A DNA stretch of 64,000 nt from Fistulifera solaris (taxonomy: Eukaryota > Bacillariophyta > Bacillariophyceae > Naviculales > Stauroneidaceae), in assembly GCA_030295235.1 (NCBI GenBank), contig AP026156.1:137001-201000 (forward strand). Reading direction: 5' to 3'. Under the pieces are notes generated by a model. The model was not told where the DNA came from. It ran no database searches and saw nothing but the letters and a program-made list of their open reading frames with translations. How positions within the stretch are numbered: the stretch's first letter is position 1; the number at the start of each line of letters is the position of its first letter. A program made the translations under genes and the position numbers. Shown one piece after another: positions 12,473-23,742 of the stretch.

Positions 12473-12770
12473 AATGATCACTGACAGTGCAAACTTTTTA
12501 TGAATTTGCGAAACTGATGGCGAATAAAGCAAGCAATTAATGGTCGATAATACAATTCGAGAGTGAAGAGGATGAATAGAAGCGGATCGAAATGATAATG
12601 GAGGTGTCAGGTGGAGGTTCACGAAAATGGTGTACTTAAGAAACATAGCTTCCCATGAATGCGAACTCTTATGGACTTGAATTGAGGCTTCTGATTTGTT
12701 GATACCGCCTTAAAAGTAGTCTATGACCGCTTCTAACCCTTATTCTTTATTTTTCGTAAGGATGCTAGTT

Positions 12771-12992
12771 CTAGGGCTGAGGACAGGATGAATCGCAGTT
12801 TACAATGGCTTTTCCCAACTTTCGCGGCCAGGTCACAAATCCTTCGAGACATTGATTGGCGCCTTTCACGAAACCAAATAAGGATTCAAAGGGCTGCAGG
12901 AACACCCACAACACGGATAGAAAGAAGGCCAAAGGCCAAGCCAGGAACCATAACAGGATCATCCACAGTAAAGAGAAACAAGGATTGGCCAT
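12771..12992 (-). CDS. Small membrane protein, 73 aa, tandem family copy 2
   Basis: Starts at Met 12992 (MANPCFSLLW); a Met seven codons upstream is less likely because copy 1 lacks it. It aligns end to end with the 12251..12472 product: FLAWPLAFFLSVLWVFLQPFE, then FVTWPRKLG and the shared end DSSCPQP. Same strand, spacing about 300 nt, so this is a recent tandem duplication. Function unknown. Confidence 0.75.
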   Translation of the reverse strand: MANPCFSLLWMILLWFLAWPLAFFLSVLWVFLQPFESLFGFVKGANQCLEGFVTWPRKLGKAIVNCDSSCPQP

Positions 12993-13470
12993 GATCGACG
13001 TCTTGGGCTGCAAGATTACTTTTGACGAGTGATTAAGGTCGGAATAAGTTATATGGAAGAAGAGAGCAATTGTGAAAATAGGATGATACTCCGTTCATCA
13101 TCATTTTGTTCATCGAGAGGTCGATGGTCGATCGATCGAATGACAAAGAGGATCTTGTGAGAAGGAGCACGTGAGTGAATCGCGAGCGGTACTACAGGGG
13201 GTTAAGTAAAAAACATTCTTGAAAGCTCTTGTTTTTCACAGATAGCTTTTGTAGTACCGCTACGATCACAAATTTTAGGGTCTGGTCTGCTCGCGTCGCT
13301 CGAACCGTCTGATATCTCCCCACATCATCGCGCAGCACTGCCTTTTTGTTGCCATCATTTGACTCAAATAATACTGGTGCCATTAGTTCTTTCGATCCTA
13401 TTACTCCGTATTGTCTTGTAACCTAGTAAACTCGTTCACACACAGCAACGTTTAAAAACAGACACAAAAC
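12993..13470. other. Divergent intergenic region
   Basis: Lies between the minus-strand small membrane protein and plus-strand uL23m, so it carries both promoters. It has one TACTCCGTA motif at 13402-13410. No coding potential was seen. Confidence 0.4.
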
Positions 13471-13839
13471 ATGAGAGGACGCCGACTGCTGCAACAATTT
13501 CGCATGTGGATGCCGACGATGCCGTTGACGCTCGTTTCCGCCAAAAATGCGACGCCCACACATCCCGCTCGGGCCGTCTTTCGGACGTTGCCGCGGATGA
13601 CGAAGCACGAAATTAAGGAATATTTAACCAAAATTTATCAATTGCCGGTAAAACAAGTCAATACGATGAATTATCAAGGGAAACGGAAGCGATTATTGAC
13701 ACAAAACAAGCCGGTGTATTTCAAATACAAGGATTTCAAGAAGGCAGTCGTGACGTTTGATGATTCTTTGCAAGATGTTGGCCTCGGTATGCGTATTTTA
13801 GAGCTCGAGGAAGGTGAACTGGCGGAAGGTGGAAAGTAA
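13471..13839 (+). CDS. Mitochondrial large-subunit ribosomal protein uL23m
   Basis: Single exon, 122 aa. The N-terminus is basic (MRGRRLLQQF), as for mitochondrial import. The core FRTLPRMTKHEIKEYLTKIY and LPVKQVNTMNYQGKRKR match the uL23 fold, which sits at the peptide exit tunnel and contacts 23S rRNA. YKDFKKAVVTF forms the last beta strand. An acidic tail follows (ELEEGELAEGG). MRPL23 is the usual eukaryotic name. Mitochondrial rather than plastid assignment rests on the MRPL23-type sequence and the absence of a signal peptide. Confidence 0.85.
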   Translation: MRGRRLLQQFRMWMPTMPLTLVSAKNATPTHPARAVFRTLPRMTKHEIKEYLTKIYQLPVKQVNTMNYQGKRKRLLTQNKPVYFKYKDFKKAVVTFDDSLQDVGLGMRILELEEGELAEGGK

Positions 13840-13933
13840 ATAACATGGAGTAGCTATAAAAGAATTGGGACTCTGACTACTCGATTGCCCTTGTTGTTGA
13901 CTAAGGTGCAATATATCGTATATAAATTTTATT

Positions 13934-16900
13934 CTATGATTCATCAAAGTTCTGCAATACTTCACCAATCAGATAAAGATCATCGCGAGCTGAAGCATGT
14001 ACTTTTTCGAACCAAATAGCGACTTGGTCGCTCCAAATACGAAGGATTTGCCAAGCCAATGAACTTCCCAGTAATAGGCGGGTGGTGATGGCGCGGATCA
14101 ACGGAGAGAGATTCCACAGTGAGGACGACACAAATACAAAACTCATGGGAATCGCCAGGATCCAAGAAAGTCCCATAAATATTGGAATCGCCACATAATG
14201 CAGTAAAACAGTCTTGTCCACCTTGTCGAATTCCCAATTCATCATCACTGCGCGAAGAATTTCTAAAAATTGTGCCATGCGTCCATATTCCCCTTGCCAT
14301 GTAAGTCGCAATCGACCTCCTACAGTTTGCCACGCCGCTGCACGAGCATCGGCGGGATTCTCCTCTCCTTCTTCGGCGCGGCCTTCCACGACCATAATGC
14401 GGAAGCGTCGTGTCAGTACCCCTCGTAAACACAAGAACGACCAGACATACAACAACAAACCACCGGTGGCCCAACTCGCCCCAAGAGACTCCCATTGAAT
14501 CATTCGTTCTTGACCGGCAAACCAGTCCAGTGACTTGAGAAAGGCCAGATCGTAGGCAACACCCAGAAGTAATGGTGACAGTCCAAAGAACAGGACCAAG
14601 GTTTCGACTAGTACAAGAGATTTGCCCCATGGTGGGAAATGGAATCCGCGGGCCCAACTCGTCAGTCTTTTCCACAGCGTGTGTTCAATTCTCGCAACGG
14701 ATCTTGCTACCATGACGGTGGGTGTAAAGGTCATGAGAAAACCGATCAAAAAGGCAGTAGGGTCGTGAACCCATTGATCTGGAACGCGGAGAATATGATA
14801 GACAAGCCGCCCCGCAAAGAGTGGTCCGAAGATTATAATACTGAGCAAAGTCGTTGTGGCCATCCACGACAATAATAGCATTACCACAATTTTACATGTC
14901 ATGGCGAACTTGGAAGAAAACTTATCGTTCTTTTGAAAGAACGACTGCCGGCAAGCCACGCTCTGCTCAACGTCCGATTTTCGCTCCGAGCGGTAGGCCC
15001 ATCGCCCTTGGACATCGGGTGGATCCGCGCCCAAATCATCCCAGCCCTCAGGTGGGCGGGGTATTGGTGAACCTGTTCTTTCGATCCATAAATTGATAAA
15101 AAACTCATTTTGGTTGCCAGGTTTGCGTTCCAGTCGGTATTTGCCAATTTTCGTCGGCAACAGAATAGATCTACTTCTCATTGATTTTCCCGGAAGCAGT
15201 ACGGGTAAACGTATAAAATCTGAGCTAGTAGGCAGCACACGCTGGCCATCGGCCTTAGCTTTGGGTGCCCGAAAAGTGCTCCCTTGATGCGACACTTTAA
15301 ACTTTGACAGTTCTGCATCGATTAGCTCCTCTGCTTTTGTATCCGTCTTGGCAAGGTCATACCAAAACGACACGAGTGTCTTTTCACTTTCAAACACTTC
15401 CCGGCATCCTAAATATTCGAATCGATGAACGCGCAAAGGCAGAACTCTATCTTGGATGCCCATGATCCCCGTTATGACTTTCAGCCAATGATGCTGCATT
15501 TCACCCAAGCCATTTTTGTACCTTTCCAATAGCCCAAGCATCGACAGATGGAAGAAAATCAATTCAAACGGCACTTGGATCTTGGGAGAGATCAAATAGA
15601 ACAACTTGAGACGGAACGATGGAACAATTGGCTGAAGGAACGGTAACTTCAGAATTTGCGTCGGAATATATATGTGCATAGCCCATAGGGCAGCGTAGAT
15701 GAGTAGCGAAACTGCCATGCGTTTGGCGTGTGTAGCGGCAGTTTCATGCAAAAGATTCCCCAACAAGTCGGGCTGGGGCTCTTGCGGACGAATCACTTGA
15801 GACAAGAGATCTGGGTGTACAACTTCGCGAAGCTGCAACACGGATACCGTTACCAATAGCATAAAAGTGATCCCCATAACCCAATGAAGTAACACAAAAG
15901 AAAATAGGTCACTCCCTGCGTACGCAATGCGTTCTTCCCAAGAGCATCCCAATACACTGGAAACAGACGCATCCAGACACAGCCCCAACATCACCGGCAA
16001 CAGAAACATTTTCGCAAAAAGCAAGACTCCCACCTTGACCACGGCCATCATTCCGTCGAGCGCCACGGCAACCGCCACATTCAAGGCGACTGCCGGCTCG
16101 TCACCCAAATGTCCCTCAACAGCCGCCATGCGTTCCTCCCACGTTTCACGAGTATCGTCGGCTATAAGACCCCCGGACGACGTCATGACCCCCAATACGT
16201 GCTGCCCCGCTACCCATAGGGCTCGGACGGACCACGCCGCTGCGGCACACGCGAAATATCCCATGACAATGGCGACGAAATCCTTCAAACGAAATACCGA
16301 TTCTTGCCGTTGACTCTCGGCATCTATCTCACGTATTATCGACCAAAATCCGTCGTCGCCCTCCGACTGCGTTTCGTTACCGCGAGGAAAAAGACCGGAT
16401 GCTATCGCCATTCCCACGGTGCGGGGAATGTAACAAAAGAATCCAAGGTACACCGCATTGAATGCCAACAGCCACAAAACATTCCGTACCACTGTCAATA
16501 TGGGACCTCGAACTCCAAGTAATTCATCCAAAGCAATGTTGATGTCGACATCCATGTTTTCATCGCCATCCAGATCAAAGAGGCGATTGTTGTTGTTGTT
16601 ATTATTATTCAATTCTGGCGGTGGGTTGTGAATGACTTCATCTTCTCGAACAAATTCGGGCATATTCAATTCATCTTCTTCCTCTTCACTATGATTGGGA
16701 ACCTCATCGAGACTATCGTACGAGTCGTCATCCTCGTCCTCCTCCGACTCGTTGTCATTATGACTCACGGGCCGCATTGCCGCCTGTCGCAATCGTCGGG
16801 GCGGTCGTGCCAATATTTCTTGTTGCACCATTTCCCAGACACCATTGTCAATGTTTTCTTCGGCCGGTGGCACTCGTTCCGGTGCCGGCACTACTGCCGC

Positions 16901-17629
16901 CGGCGGTCGCGGCACCCACGGTGCGATCCCCCGTTGTTGCCATTCGATGCGTAAAAAGTCGACAAAACTCATGATCGACAGAAAACTAATGATAATAGAA
17001 GCCGCCACCACCAATCCACTGGCCCAATCCTCAATGCGAGCGGAACGAACCCACAATTCTGTTGGACGATAATGCATCCACCCATGGTATTGATAGGCCG
17101 TCAACCACGGTGTCACGACTAACCACAAGACAATGGCAAAAGAAACTCGACTCAATTGAGGCAACCATCTTATGATCAAACGTCGGACGACTCCGTAAAC
17201 CACTTGCGTCGGAAACAATCGGGACGGCGCGGAAGGCGCGTAAAGGGGCGTGAATCGAAAGGGCGTATGACACAATTCACACGTCCCGTTGTTGCCGCGT
17301 TGCACTTGCAACCAGGATTGCAAACAATCTTGATGCGTCAAACCAATACTACCGGAACAACGACATGGTTTGTACAGTGGGTGACTGGAATAATGATAAT
17401 GGTGAGGACGCAGAAAAATAGGAATGGAAAAGGAAAATATTATCAAGGGGAGGGAAACACAAAGAACAGGCAAAACAAAAGCAATCAAGAACCAGAGCCA
17501 ATCTAGCACATTAAAATACTCCGTTCACAAATAAACTCACCCTTCTTCAGCTGGACCACGGCAAACCCGACATTCGTCTTCATCATCGTCTTCGTGAAGC
17601 GGATGGAGCTGCGTCGCAGGATCATCCAT
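13934..17629 (-). CDS. RING-CH membrane ubiquitin ligase, Doa10/MARCH6 (TEB4) type
   Basis: Two exons, 17629..17541 and 17384..13934, joined across a 156-nt intron (GTGAGT...TTCCAG), give 1179 aa. The intron splits the RING. The spliced N-terminus reads MDDPATQLHPLHEDDDEDEC and has the C4HC3 RING-CH ligands at C20, C23, C37, C39, H47, C50, C65 and C68. Many hydrophobic spans follow, interrupted by an acidic Asp/Glu/Asn-rich loop at about residues 205-285. Doa10-class ligases sit in the ER or inner nuclear membrane and ubiquitinate misfolded cytosolic, nuclear and membrane proteins for ERAD. The length is close to yeast and human homologues (1319 and 910 aa). The 3' end lies 94 nt from the convergent uL23m gene. 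Confidence 0.88.
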
Positions 17630-18086
17630 TTTGCTGCGTTTGTATGCTGTTGCTGACTGCAGTTGAAAATTACTTCGAAGTGTACTCTCTCTCGTAAAGA
17701 GCCTTGTTTAGAATTGATGGAATAATATAAAAGCAAGGGGAACGTGGGCAAGAATGAACTCTAGAATTGCAACAACTAATAAACGCTGTTATGAAAAGAA
17801 AACGGAGGAAATAATAAATCGCACCGCAAACTGCAACGCCTCGCCTAAAAGCAGCGAGCGTTTTGTTTTTATATCTAAACCGTGTTGTCGGAATTAGGCA
17901 CATACTATTAGATACCGCTACGATCGTTGTATCACGGATGGGTAGACAGACCGTCTCTCCGCCCATTCAACTCTTTTTTTCGTCCGCATAAAAAAGAAAA
18001 GAAAGAGCTATCAATTGTTATTCTTTCCAACCTTTGTAACAAGCAACAAGTTGACTGTTTCTAACTAACAACAATAACAGACAAGA
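17630..18086. promoter_or_regulatory. Bidirectional promoter region (Doa10 / AC19)
   Basis: Both flanking genes are transcribed away from this 457-nt gap. It is A/T-rich with several T and A runs. There is no coding frame of note. Confidence 0.4.
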
Positions 18087-18482
18087 ATGAGCGTCAATGA
18101 AGTCAAATTAAAGAAAGCCACCACGCCCTTGACCATTCTCGGCAATGGCCCCGCGACATCGCGGACCTTTTGTATCGGCGATGAAGATCATACGTTGGGC
18201 AACGCCTTGCGGCATATTTTGATCCGTCAACGCGACGTGAACTTTGCGGGCTATTCCGTCCCGCATCCGTCCGAGCCGTTTGTCCACATTCGTGTCCAAA
18301 CTTCGTCCGATGAAACAGCGGCCGCGGCTTTGCATCAATCCTGTCAGACCTTGTCGCAGCAATGTCAACTCGTGTTGGAACAATTGGAGCGGTTGGTGCC
18401 GGCGACAAAAGAAGATCGAATCCGGATTGAAGAGGCGTTATTGGAAGATGCGGAAGATGACGAGGATGAGATGGAAGAATAA
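18087..18482 (+). CDS. POLR1D: RNA polymerase I and III subunit AC19 (POLR1D/RPAC2)
   Basis: Single exon, 131 aa. The signature GDEDHTLGNALRHIL with NFAGYSVPHPSE and HIRVQT is diagnostic of the RPB11/AC19 branch of alpha-like RNA polymerase subunits; the residues favour AC19 over RPB11. The protein pairs with AC40 in the assembly platform of Pol I and Pol III. The C-terminus is a long helix ending in an acidic stretch. Start Met 18087 follows an A-rich context (ACAAGAATGAGC). Confidence 0.92.
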   Translation: MSVNEVKLKKATTPLTILGNGPATSRTFCIGDEDHTLGNALRHILIRQRDVNFAGYSVPHPSEPFVHIRVQTSSDETAAAALHQSCQTLSQQCQLVLEQLERLVPATKEDRIRIEEALLEDAEDDEDEMEE

Positions 18483-18739
18483 CGAATGAATGAAAGACAG
18501 CGAACTCATGAAACGGTTAGGACATGATATAGCATGCTGTGTTTGATGAATGATTATTGAGTTTTGCTGTCAGGAATTGTCGATAATGGATAAAAGCTAG
18601 TGGATGCGGCAGGTTAGGTTGCATTCAAATACAAGGAACTATCATGAAGCAGCAATCTTTATAATTGTTTTGCTGGCTGGCCTGTGAATCAACTAGTAAT
18701 CCATTGCAGACGAACATTGAATGAATTTGTTAATCTAGT

Positions 18740-19189
18740 TTAGTAACCTTCATTGCTAATTGTCACATCATAATCACGATACCGTTCGTCTTCCAAGACG
18801 ACTTCTCGACTTATGGCATGATTGGCCAAGCCAAAGCCGTAACTGAAACCGTAAATCTTCATTTTTGGGGGTTGGCAATCGATCCGACCTCCTCCCGTGA
18901 CGTCTATATCCACATAACCCGCTTGGGACAATTGTTCTAGAACCGGCTCCGCAGCGTCGCGGTGATAATGGGCACCCCGTTTGCTGGTGACGAAATATTG
19001 TTCGTCTCCGCTCGGCGATTGCGCTCGGATTAGCACGTATTTGTGACAACCTGCATCAATCTGAACGCATGGTACTCGGGTAAAGTGAGTTGTAGTATTA
19101 TTTGGAGTATTGCGGTACCGAGCTTGCAGGGCGGCGGCTTTCTGTTGATCTTCTTCGTTTGTCGTGTATTGTGCTTCGGAAGACGACAT
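18740..19189 (-). CDS. PHPT1: 14 kDa phosphohistidine phosphatase (PHPT1/Janus family)
   Basis: I start at Met 19189 (MSSSEAQYTT; 149 aa) rather than at 19222. The family blocks are clear: VQIDAGCHKYVLIRAQ, HYHRDAAEPV containing the catalytic-type His, VTGGGRIDCQP, YGFSYGFGLANHAIS, and the end DYDVTISNEGY. The enzyme removes phosphate from phosphohistidine on proteins. Single exon. Confidence 0.88.
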   Translation of the reverse strand: MSSSEAQYTTNEEDQQKAAALQARYRNTPNNTTTHFTRVPCVQIDAGCHKYVLIRAQSPSGDEQYFVTSKRGAHYHRDAAEPVLEQLSQAGYVDIDVTGGGRIDCQPPKMKIYGFSYGFGLANHAISREVVLEDERYRDYDVTISNEGY

Positions 19190-19253
19190 GATGTAAAGAT
19201 AGCTCGACCGGCAACAAATCAAATTATAATAGTGCGTTAAAACTTATACAGGG

Positions 19254-19316
<63 letters not shown>

Positions 19317-19579
19317 GATTTCGGCCTAATACAAGGAAAGCAACAACCAACAACAGCAATAAAAAACGCAACAACAAAACAACATTTGGAACGTCCTCCC
19401 ATCATACCGGTACCGAAGCACGGGATTATCTTATTGTTTCGCGTATTGAGAACCGAGAACACAAACAATGCAAACATAACTTATGCCGGTCGCAAAATCC
19501 GTTTCATAATGAAAAGGGACATAGTCTTCAATGGTTGTATCAGATATGGCACACAACCTTATTCAAGCATTCGCCTGCA
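19190..19579. other. Divergent intergenic region with microsatellite
   Basis: Holds the upstream regions of PHPT1 and the 2OG oxygenase gene, with a GATT microsatellite close to the PHPT1 start. No other feature was seen. Confidence 0.4.
19258..19314 (+). repeat. (GATT)n microsatellite, about 14 copies
   Basis: An uninterrupted GATT tandem array of about 57 nt lies 69 nt upstream of the PHPT1 start codon. Confidence 0.95.
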
Positions 19580-20655
19580 ATGATTCGTTCACTTTCGTCT
19601 CGGCGTCCACCACTTTCTAGAAACGTTTCCAAGAAAGGACTGCTGTGGCTGGGAACCTTGATAGCCGCCCTTTTTCTTGTTGTTTTCCATCGCGACAAAC
19701 CGGTGGGTGTCGTGGTTGTACCAAGTAGTACCATCGACTCTTCCGACGCTTTTTCCGCCATTCAAGATCTTCATGACGCGCTTTCCCAACACCGTCTGGA
19801 TTCCCTGGCGCGACTCTACTCGAAACCCTACCGACAGAATACACCCTTTCCACACATTGTCATGGACGGAGTCTTTTCCGAAATGTATTTGCGTTTGGTT
19901 CAACAAGAACTGTCTCGAGAACCGACCCAGCACGGATGCATCGAGGGATCCTCGCAGTGTTTCCACGATATTTCATCTCAATACAAAAAAATCGGCTTTG
20001 GACAATGAAGCGAAAATGGGATTCTTGACAAGGATGCTGTTTGAGAAAATGAAAGGATCGACGTTTGTAACCTTTTTGGAGCAATTATCGGGAATCGATG
20101 GTCTTATCCCGGATCCACACTTTCGTGGATCCGGAATTCATGTGACGGCCCCGGGAGGTACGTGGGACTACTAGCGAAACTGATTTTATGATTCTAAGCA
20201 AAGCAAACGGGGCTGATGGTTTCACGTGAATGATTTGCTTTCGTTCAGGATTTTTGAACATTCACGCCGATTTCAACAAATACAAGAAATTCAATCTGGA
20301 TCGCCGAGTGAACGTGTTTATCTTTTTGAACGAAGATTGGAGAGACGAAGATGGTGGTCACTTGGAGTTGTGGTCAAAGGACATGCGTTCGTGTCATCAA
20401 CGGATCTTGCCCGCATTCAATCGACTGGTGGTGTTCTCCTCGACTGATTTTTCCTATCATGGACATCCTCATCCGTTACCAGGACCACGATCACGTCGTA
20501 GTTTAGCGTTGTATTACTACACGAATGGACGTCCTTCATCCGAGTGCACCGATGAAGATTGTTCGGGTGACGGTCATTCGACTCTGTTTCAAAAACCGTT
20601 TGGTTGTGAACGCTGCGAGGATGCGACCTGTCGAGCTTATGCCGAAGTAGTGTAG
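19580..20655 (+). CDS. 2OG-Fe(II) oxygenase (prolyl 4-hydroxylase-like), type II membrane protein
   Basis: Exons 19580..20157 and 20249..20655 flank a 91-nt GTACGT...TTCAG intron. An N-terminal basic stretch and one membrane span (LLWLGTLIAALFLVVFH) give a signal anchor. The catalytic core has GGFLNIHADFNKY (His and Asp ligands), RRVNVFIFLNEDW, GGHLELW and the distal SYHGHPHPL. The frame shifts at the seven-A run near 19982-19989: before it the reading is SSQYKK, after it ALDNEAKMGF. Removing one A restores a 327-aa protein. A Golgi/ER lumenal hydroxylase is the simplest reading; the substrate is unknown. Confidence 0.75.
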
Positions 20656-20994
20656 TGATTTTGTTTTGTAATCATACGGACAGATAGCTACTCCATTTTT
20701 TGCTAGATTGAATGCATCGCCAAGGGGAATATCAAACATGACATAGCAGTCCCAGTTCTGATTTCGGTTATTATGGTTCTCGCTTCTCGTTGCTTCCAAG
20801 GATAAATAACACGGTTTCTTCGGTAACCTTAGCTTGGTTTGTACTCGAACCTTACTGGATGATTACGAACGATCTTTTTTTGACGCGACGGCGACGACAC
20901 AACGCAAAGGCGACAAAAATAACACGCCGTATTTTTTGATTGCCTGCTTTCTTGTTACTTTTATATCATCATTTGATATAACTATTACCGCAGC

Positions 20995-21559
20995 ATGTCC
21001 TCTCCTCGTGTCAATTCGTGGCTCCGCTTCTGCAATGCTGTGACGGCGTTGAGCTGGCTGGCTGTTGTCCTTGTCTTACTCGTCAAAAGAATGACGACTC
21101 GTGCGAAACACATTTGACACCTTCGGTCCGAGTCGCTTTGGCTGTCTCCGGCTTCGAATTCATCAATGCTGTTGTCGGTTTCACACGATCGAAACCATGG
21201 CAAGTCTTTTTGTTTGCCAGTGTCCGCACGGGTGTGGAACTGTGGGTAACTCCGCTCGTCGGATGTGCTCATGTCACGCATTTATTGACGGTCACCTGTT
21301 GGGCGGTGGGTGATTCCATTCGATTTGGTTGCAATGCAATAGAGAATCATGCATCCAAATGGGTTCGTTACAATGTGGGATGTCTATTGTTTCCCATCGG
21401 TGCGTTTGGTGAAATGTGGATGGTGTATACGGCGGGGTACCCTTTGCGGCAGCCTTGTGGCCACTGGGATTCTTTCCCTTGTATCGGCAACTGTTGAAAC
21501 AGCGAAAGAAGTTCATGCAGAGTCTATCAACATCTGATAAAATCAAGAAAACAAAGTAG
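20995..21559 (+). CDS. Very-long-chain 3-hydroxyacyl-CoA dehydratase (HACD/PHS1), frame broken twice
   Basis: This is a PTPLA-family fatty acid elongation enzyme that dehydrates 3-hydroxyacyl-CoA in the ER membrane. Characteristic parts are the N-terminal span (LSWLAVVLVLLV), FEFINAVVGF, SVRTGVELW, WAVGDSIRFG, WVRYNVGCLLFPIGAFGE with the conserved Glu, and the C-terminal PLGFFPLYRQLLKQR. Three frames are needed. One A is missing at the AAAA run near 21088, and one G at the GGGG run at 21434-21437. With both restored the protein is 188 aa, a little shorter than typical HACDs. Every segment is conserved, so sequence error is likelier than a pseudogene. Confidence 0.75.
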
Positions 21560-22315
21560 CTTTGGTGCCCATACACGAATTCTTGCCTGCTTCTCATCCA
21601 TTGAGCACTTTTATTTGCTCCGCAAATGAAACGCGAAGCACAAGTTCATCGACCGCTTAACAACTTCTTGGAAAATACTTGTACCGGTTCTTGGATGTTG
21701 GATACAATCCATTAATTTCTTGTGACACATGCAACGCAACACGGATAGGTCCCTGGCTTTAGATATCCTTTCGACCTTATCCTTTACTCTTCAAGACCGC
21801 AGTAGAGCAACGAATCTTGTTCTGGTGCTCTTTATTTTGTCCAGATACACTGCCGTTTATTCAAGTTAAGGCTACTCTAATGTTTAATCATCTATTAGCG
21901 CGCTGTGTAACATTGGCCCGTTCATAGATAAATTCTCCAACTTTTATAGAATTCAGTTCGCGTCATGCTTCAGTAACATCATCCACAGCGCCTGTTTAAT
22001 GACTTTTAACATTTTGTGGTCAGAGCAAGTGTCTCTCTAGGGTGACAATATTGTTACTGTACTCCAAAAACCTTACCGCAATTAAAAAGTTATTCATAGT
22101 TGGTAGAGAATAGCCGGGACTGATGGTAATGGAATCGGAAACTAGTGCTTCTCTTCAGCGAAAAGGTCCCCTTTTTCGCTGTCTCATTATTTTGGTCGAA
22201 GTTGATAGAAGTTCTTCGCGACGGAAAGAAAACAACAACATACCCAACGAAGCAGCCCTTGCCCCCTAAAAACCACTGCCCGACATTCTGTGACTTGACT
22301 TGGTCATTTTGTGCT
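21560..22315. other. Intergenic, no feature recognised
   Basis: About 750 nt between the 3' ends of HACD and the LRR gene. No conserved frame, RNA gene or repeat was recognised. It is longer than usual for a convergent pair here. Confidence 0.4.
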
Positions 22316-23358
22316 TCATCCCGACTCGATCATGACGACACAATCGTGCAATTCCGACGGAATGAGATCCATCGAAACCACCCAATTGATGCGCAATTCT
22401 TGTAACGACGCCATGATGGGGATCCTCGTGTCAAGTGCTTTGCATTGTCCCAGATCCAGCACTCGCAAGGGTGTTTGACTCAAAGAAGAAGGCAATTCCG
22501 TCAAACGTTTGCAGCCACGCACATCCAACCAGACCAACGACGAACAGTGTCCCAACGTGGACGGCAACGACCGCAACGACTTGCATTTGGACAGTACCAA
22601 ATCTTCCAACGATTGCAATTGTCCCACACTTTCCGGTAGTTGCGTCAAGGCAATGCATTTGGCCATATTCCATTCCTTCAACGAAATCCAGTCACCGACC
22701 TGGTCGGGCAATTCCGTAATAGATTTGCATTCTCGCATGTGCAAGATACGGAGACGCTTCCATGGACCCACGGGAAGATTCTTCAAAACTTTGCACTTGT
22801 CCAAATACAATTCTTCCAAAGCCGTCAAATTGGCGAAGGAAGCCGGTAATTCGCGCAATACTTTATTGCCCGTCGTGAACGAACACGCCAAAGAAAGTCG
22901 CTTCAAACTGTGAATCGTTGGTGCGATGAGATGAACAGAAAGAAGAAGACTACTTGACTGTTGTCGTCGTACCTATTCAATGCTCCAATCGATTCGGGTA
23001 ACGCTTGCAACATACACGAATCGGTCAAATCGAGCTGTCACAACGACATGTGATGAGGAACACTATAGCCGCAACAACATCACTATTTTCGTATTACCTC
23101 TTGTAATTGCCGCAATTGTCCCAAATCGTCCGGCAATGTCTGTAATTGAACACACTGCGTGATTTTTAGACAAATCAAAGACGATTGCTGCAACAGACTC
23201 GGATGCAAGGTCCGCAGGTACCGTTGTTGATGGAAATCCATGCAGGTGTATTGTTCGGTCAGGCAAGGCATTGTGTGCCATCGCTCCGCATCGCGACAGT
23301 CGCGTGTACTGAAGCATTTGGTCTCATCGTCCTCGTTGAGCATGATGAATTGGTTCAT
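22316..23358 (-). CDS. Leucine-rich-repeat protein
   Basis: Three exons, 23358..23098, 23034..22973 and 22907..22316, give 304 aa. The introns are 63 and 65 nt. The body is a run of LRRs of about 24 residues of the plant disease-resistance style, with repeats such as LRELPASFANLTALEELYL, LPVGPWKRLRILHMREC and LPESVGQLQSLEDLVLSKC. Cys recurs in each repeat (xxxCKxLxxLP). The middle exon encodes exactly one repeat segment. There is no signal peptide or kinase domain. A cytosolic scaffold or receptor role is possible but not shown. Confidence 0.8.
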
Positions 23359-23742
23359 TTTATTGTGTTTGTGATGAATATAATGAAATAAAGATTTTTT
23401 GGTGTTTTGTTTGTTGTTCTTTATTGAGAGCGGCGGAAACACGAACGTGACGTCTAGCAGATGTCACGCCTCAATACTATCTCCACAAATGTACACAAGA
23501 AGCCGAGAGGATGTTTCTGCGCACCAGGAAGAACCCCTTCTTCAATACCGCTTCGTTGCTCCGAGTACTGATCGAGTGATACACGGATCCGCGCGACTTA
23601 GATGATGATGGCTCTCGCGCGCAGCTTTTGCCGAACAGAACAACATCCGCACAGCAAAGTGAACCTCCAATAATAAAGCCGGTTCTTGCCTCCAAGAAAC
23701 AAGTAAAGAGAAGAAAAATAGATTCGATTATCGCCGTTAACC
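23359..23742. promoter_or_regulatory. Bidirectional promoter region
   Basis: Lies between the divergent LRR and acidic-protein genes. It contains a TGACGT element at 23448-23453. No coding frame. Confidence 0.3.

Noticed and set aside
13980-14675. A 231-aa minus-strand frame in a different phase of the Doa10 gene
   Set aside because: The Doa10 frame continues uninterrupted through it with membrane-span character; the alternative is Arg/Ser/Cys-rich noise.
19258-19314. CRISPR-like or minisatellite array
   Set aside because: It is a plain GATT tetranucleotide array with no spacers.
20995-21559. HACD gene as a pseudogene
   Set aside because: All family blocks including the catalytic-region Glu survive in order; only two run-associated single-base shifts separate them.
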